From an uncultured Desulfovibrio sp. (lineage in GTDB: Bacteria; Desulfobacterota; Desulfovibrionia; Desulfovibrionales; Desulfovibrionaceae), in the NCBI GenBank assembly GCA_945871415.1, contig CAMBWG010000027.1:1-12489 (forward strand): a stretch of DNA of 12,489 bases, given 5' to 3'. The translations under genes were made by a program, and so were the position numbers. Positions within the stretch are counted from its first letter, which is position 1. Each line of letters begins with the position of its first letter. Positions 11,001-12,489 of this stretch are shown piece after piece. The notes beneath the pieces are model-generated. The model did not search any database and was not told the origin of the DNA. It saw only the letters and a program-made list of their open reading frames with translations.

Positions 11001-12314
11001 CTAATATGTTCGCAGGTTTTCCCTGCGATCTATCAGCAGCGCGCAGTCCTTGCCTGCGCGCCGCAGGATGCGTTTCATGGCATCTTCGGGGATGGCAATA
11101 CAGCCTTCCGTATAGCTGTTGTCAGAATAGCAGTGGAGGAAAATAGCCGAGCCCTTTCCGGGCGTGCCTTCCTCGTTGTAGCTTATATTCAGGCAATACT
11201 GATAGGGTTTTTCATAGTCGATGAGGCGCTCGCTTTGCTGCCTGTCGAACGCGCCGTCCTCGCTGCTCGCAAAACGATTATATAGCGGCGATGCGGAATC
11301 GCCGACCCAGTAATGCTCCTCGCTGACTTGCGTATAAGGCATGCGGCTTCCGGGATCGGGGGCAATACCGAAAGCCATAGTAAAGCGATACCTGCCCGTG
11401 GGTGTTTTCTTATCGCCTTCCGCCGTTTTTCCCAAACCGTTTTTGCCGATATATGCGGGCACGGCGAGAATCCGACGCCATGCGCCACCCTGCTTTTCAT
11501 ACAGGGCCAGCGTCGCACCGGCGTCTTCAATGCTTGTGATGACAAGCTGATTCGTCTGCCGGGCTGCGCGCAGTCGCGCCACCTGCGCGGCGGGAAGACT
11601 CCCGGCTGTTTTGGGCAGCTGCTTTACCGGAAAGGTAAAGTAGGTTTTGGGATAGGGCTCCTTTGCCAGTGTGAAGTGCCACCATTCGCCGCGGTAGGGC
11701 TTGAACCCGTGCCGGATCATGACATCGCGCAGCAGTTTTCTGTTATGCAGCTGCTCCGTCGAAAGACGGGGATAATCGGAACGGGATACGCTGTCGAAGA
11801 GGTCGAAGCTTCCGCCCATATCCAGTTCCCTGCCCGTCTTTCTGTCAAGGAGAGTCAGATCCACGGTGCTTCCCCGGCTGTGTCCCGACCGTGTCGCAAT
11901 ATAGCCGCGGGCAAAAAGCTCCGACTTTTTCAGACGGGGATAAAAATGCCGTTTCATCCGGGTATCCGGATTTCCGGCCCAGCGGCGGAAGTGCTCCACG
12001 GCGGCCTGCGGACGGTAGGCGTCGTAAATCTTGAGACGATAGCCCCGTGACGCAAATTCTTCACTGGCGGCTTTCAGGGCCAGAGCGGCCTCTTTCGTGA
12101 GCAGGGCGCAGGGGGCCTCATAGCCGGCAATGCGTTCTCCGACAAAATTGTACGTTGAATAGTAGCGCATTTCCAGAACTGCGTCAGGCACGGCTTCCGT
12201 CAGCACAACAAAGCCCGACGCATCGTCGGAGAACGATGTCTCGTTTGCCAGACCGGGCTGCGGCGTACAAAGGCTTATAAGCAGGGCGGCAGCTGCCAGG
12301 CGGGCTGTGCGCAT
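11001..12314 (-). CDS. Exported VanX-type D-Ala-D-Ala dipeptidase fused to YkuD L,D-transpeptidase
   Basis: A 437-residue envelope protein with two peptidoglycan-active domains. The start at 12314 is chosen because it opens a signal peptide (MRTAR, hydrophobic 6-16, likely cut after GLA near 23); the cysteine at 16 is not in a good lipobox. Residues about 35-220 form an M15D dipeptidase of the VanX/DdpX type: YDAYRPQ with Arg101, SGHSRGSTVDLTL giving zinc ligands His145 and Asp152, and EWWHF giving catalytic Glu210 and His213. Residues about 250-437 form a YkuD-type domain: KTPTGRYRF (303-311), a conserved APDPGSRMPY stretch, His394, and EGCIAIPE with catalytic Cys405. Expected activities are hydrolysis of D-Ala-D-Ala and L,D-transpeptidation or a related cleavage in the periplasm. 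All catalytic residues look intact. The ribosome site is weak (AGAGAG). Substrate and physiological role, including any glycopeptide tolerance, are not shown by the sequence. Confidence 0.9.
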   Translation of the reverse strand: MRTARLAAAALLISLCTPQPGLANETSFSDDASGFVVLTEAVPDAVLEMRYYSTYNFVGERIAGYEAPCALLTKEAALALKAASEEFASRGYRLKIYDAYRPQAAVEHFRRWAGNPDTRMKRHFYPRLKKSELFARGYIATRSGHSRGSTVDLTLLDRKTGRELDMGGSFDLFDSVSRSDYPRLSTEQLHNRKLLRDVMIRHGFKPYRGEWWHFTLAKEPYPKTYFTFPVKQLPKTAGSLPAAQVARLRAARQTNQLVITSIEDAGATLALYEKQGGAWRRILAVPAYIGKNGLGKTAEGDKKTPTGRYRFTMAFGIAPDPGSRMPYTQVSEEHYWVGDSASPLYNRFASSEDGAFDRQQSERLIDYEKPYQYCLNISYNEEGTPGKGSAIFLHCYSDNSYTEGCIAIPEDAMKRILRRAGKDCALLIDRRENLRTY

Positions 12315-12489
12315 CCTTGATTCTCTCTTTATATCGCTTTTCCGGTTTCCGAGGGGAAGGACCCCCCTGATCTCTGCTGTCGATGTCCGCAGCTTCCTTC
12401 GTCGCAACGGGCCCAGCCTTTCCGAAGGAAAGGCGTTCTTGCAGGTCTTCCCTCAGGGCCCCCCATCCTTCCCCCGCGCGCTTTTTCAG
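12315..12489. other. Leader region of the fusion gene, with a hairpin; possible off-window gene end
   Basis: A perfect 8-bp stem, GCCTTTCC (12416-12423) with GGAAAGGC (12427-12434), lies about 100 bases upstream of the fusion gene, and a weaker AGGGG/CCCCT stem lies near 12352-12370. No promoter of good consensus was found on the minus strand. Two minus-strand frames stay open from the window edge, but in GC-rich DNA over 175 bases this proves little, and no recognisable protein end is seen. Confidence 0.4.

Noticed and set aside
12252..12314. Lipoprotein signal on the dipeptidase/transpeptidase fusion
   Set aside because: Cys16 is preceded by ISL, which is not an acceptable lipobox (residue before Cys should be Gly, Ala or Ser); a normal signal peptide cut after GLA fits better.
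12315..12489. C-terminal end of an off-window minus-strand gene
   Set aside because: Two frames are open from the edge, but the translated tails are unrecognisable and overlap the start of the fusion gene; too short to call.

Overview
The window reads as chromosomal DNA from a GC-rich anaerobic proteobacterium, most likely a Desulfovibrionaceae sulfate reducer. The reasons are the base composition, the very elongated PEP-synthase-like protein next to a divergent single-chain pyruvate carboxylase (a pairing I recall from Desulfovibrio genomes but could not look up), and the interspersed hairpin repeats between genes. The family assignment is inference.

Layout, left to right. Positions 1-821 carry no supportable gene. 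They hold several degenerate copies of an interspersed repeat and then a strong rho-independent terminator (706-747) that closes the minus-strand block to its right. The minus-strand block 822-9125 reads, in transcription order, birA (biotin protein ligase, 9125-8325), pyc (pyruvate carboxylase, 8258-4556, broken by a one-base frameshift near 5282) and a 1187-residue PEP-synthase-like enzyme (4385-822). A perfect 16-bp-stem terminator (4510-4546) separates pyc from the PEP-synthase-like gene, which has its own candidate promoter. The three products fit one metabolic node: BirA biotinylates the carboxylase, which makes oxaloacetate from pyruvate, while the dikinase-type enzyme converts pyruvate to PEP.

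The 166-bp gap 9126-9291 is a divergent intergenic region largely filled by another, nearly complete, repeat element. To its right a plus-strand class II tRNA nucleotidyltransferase (9292-10398) lacks most of the segment between its catalytic Asp pair and its RDLTINALA motif, which suggests a CC-adding rather than a full CCA-adding enzyme. It converges on a minus-strand pair: an exported fusion of a VanX/DdpX-type D-Ala-D-Ala dipeptidase with a YkuD-type L,D-transpeptidase (12314-11001), followed 54 bp later by a small single-pass membrane protein of unknown function (10946-10428). The last 175 bases are the leader of the fusion gene and possibly the tail of an off-window gene.

I see no CRISPR array, tRNA, rRNA, prophage or transposase gene. 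The most unusual items are the dipeptidase/transpeptidase fusion, the loop-deleted nucleotidyltransferase, the helical insertion in the PEP-synthase-like enzyme, the zinc-ribbon tail on the carboxylase and the repeat family. None of these amounts to a demonstrated new system.
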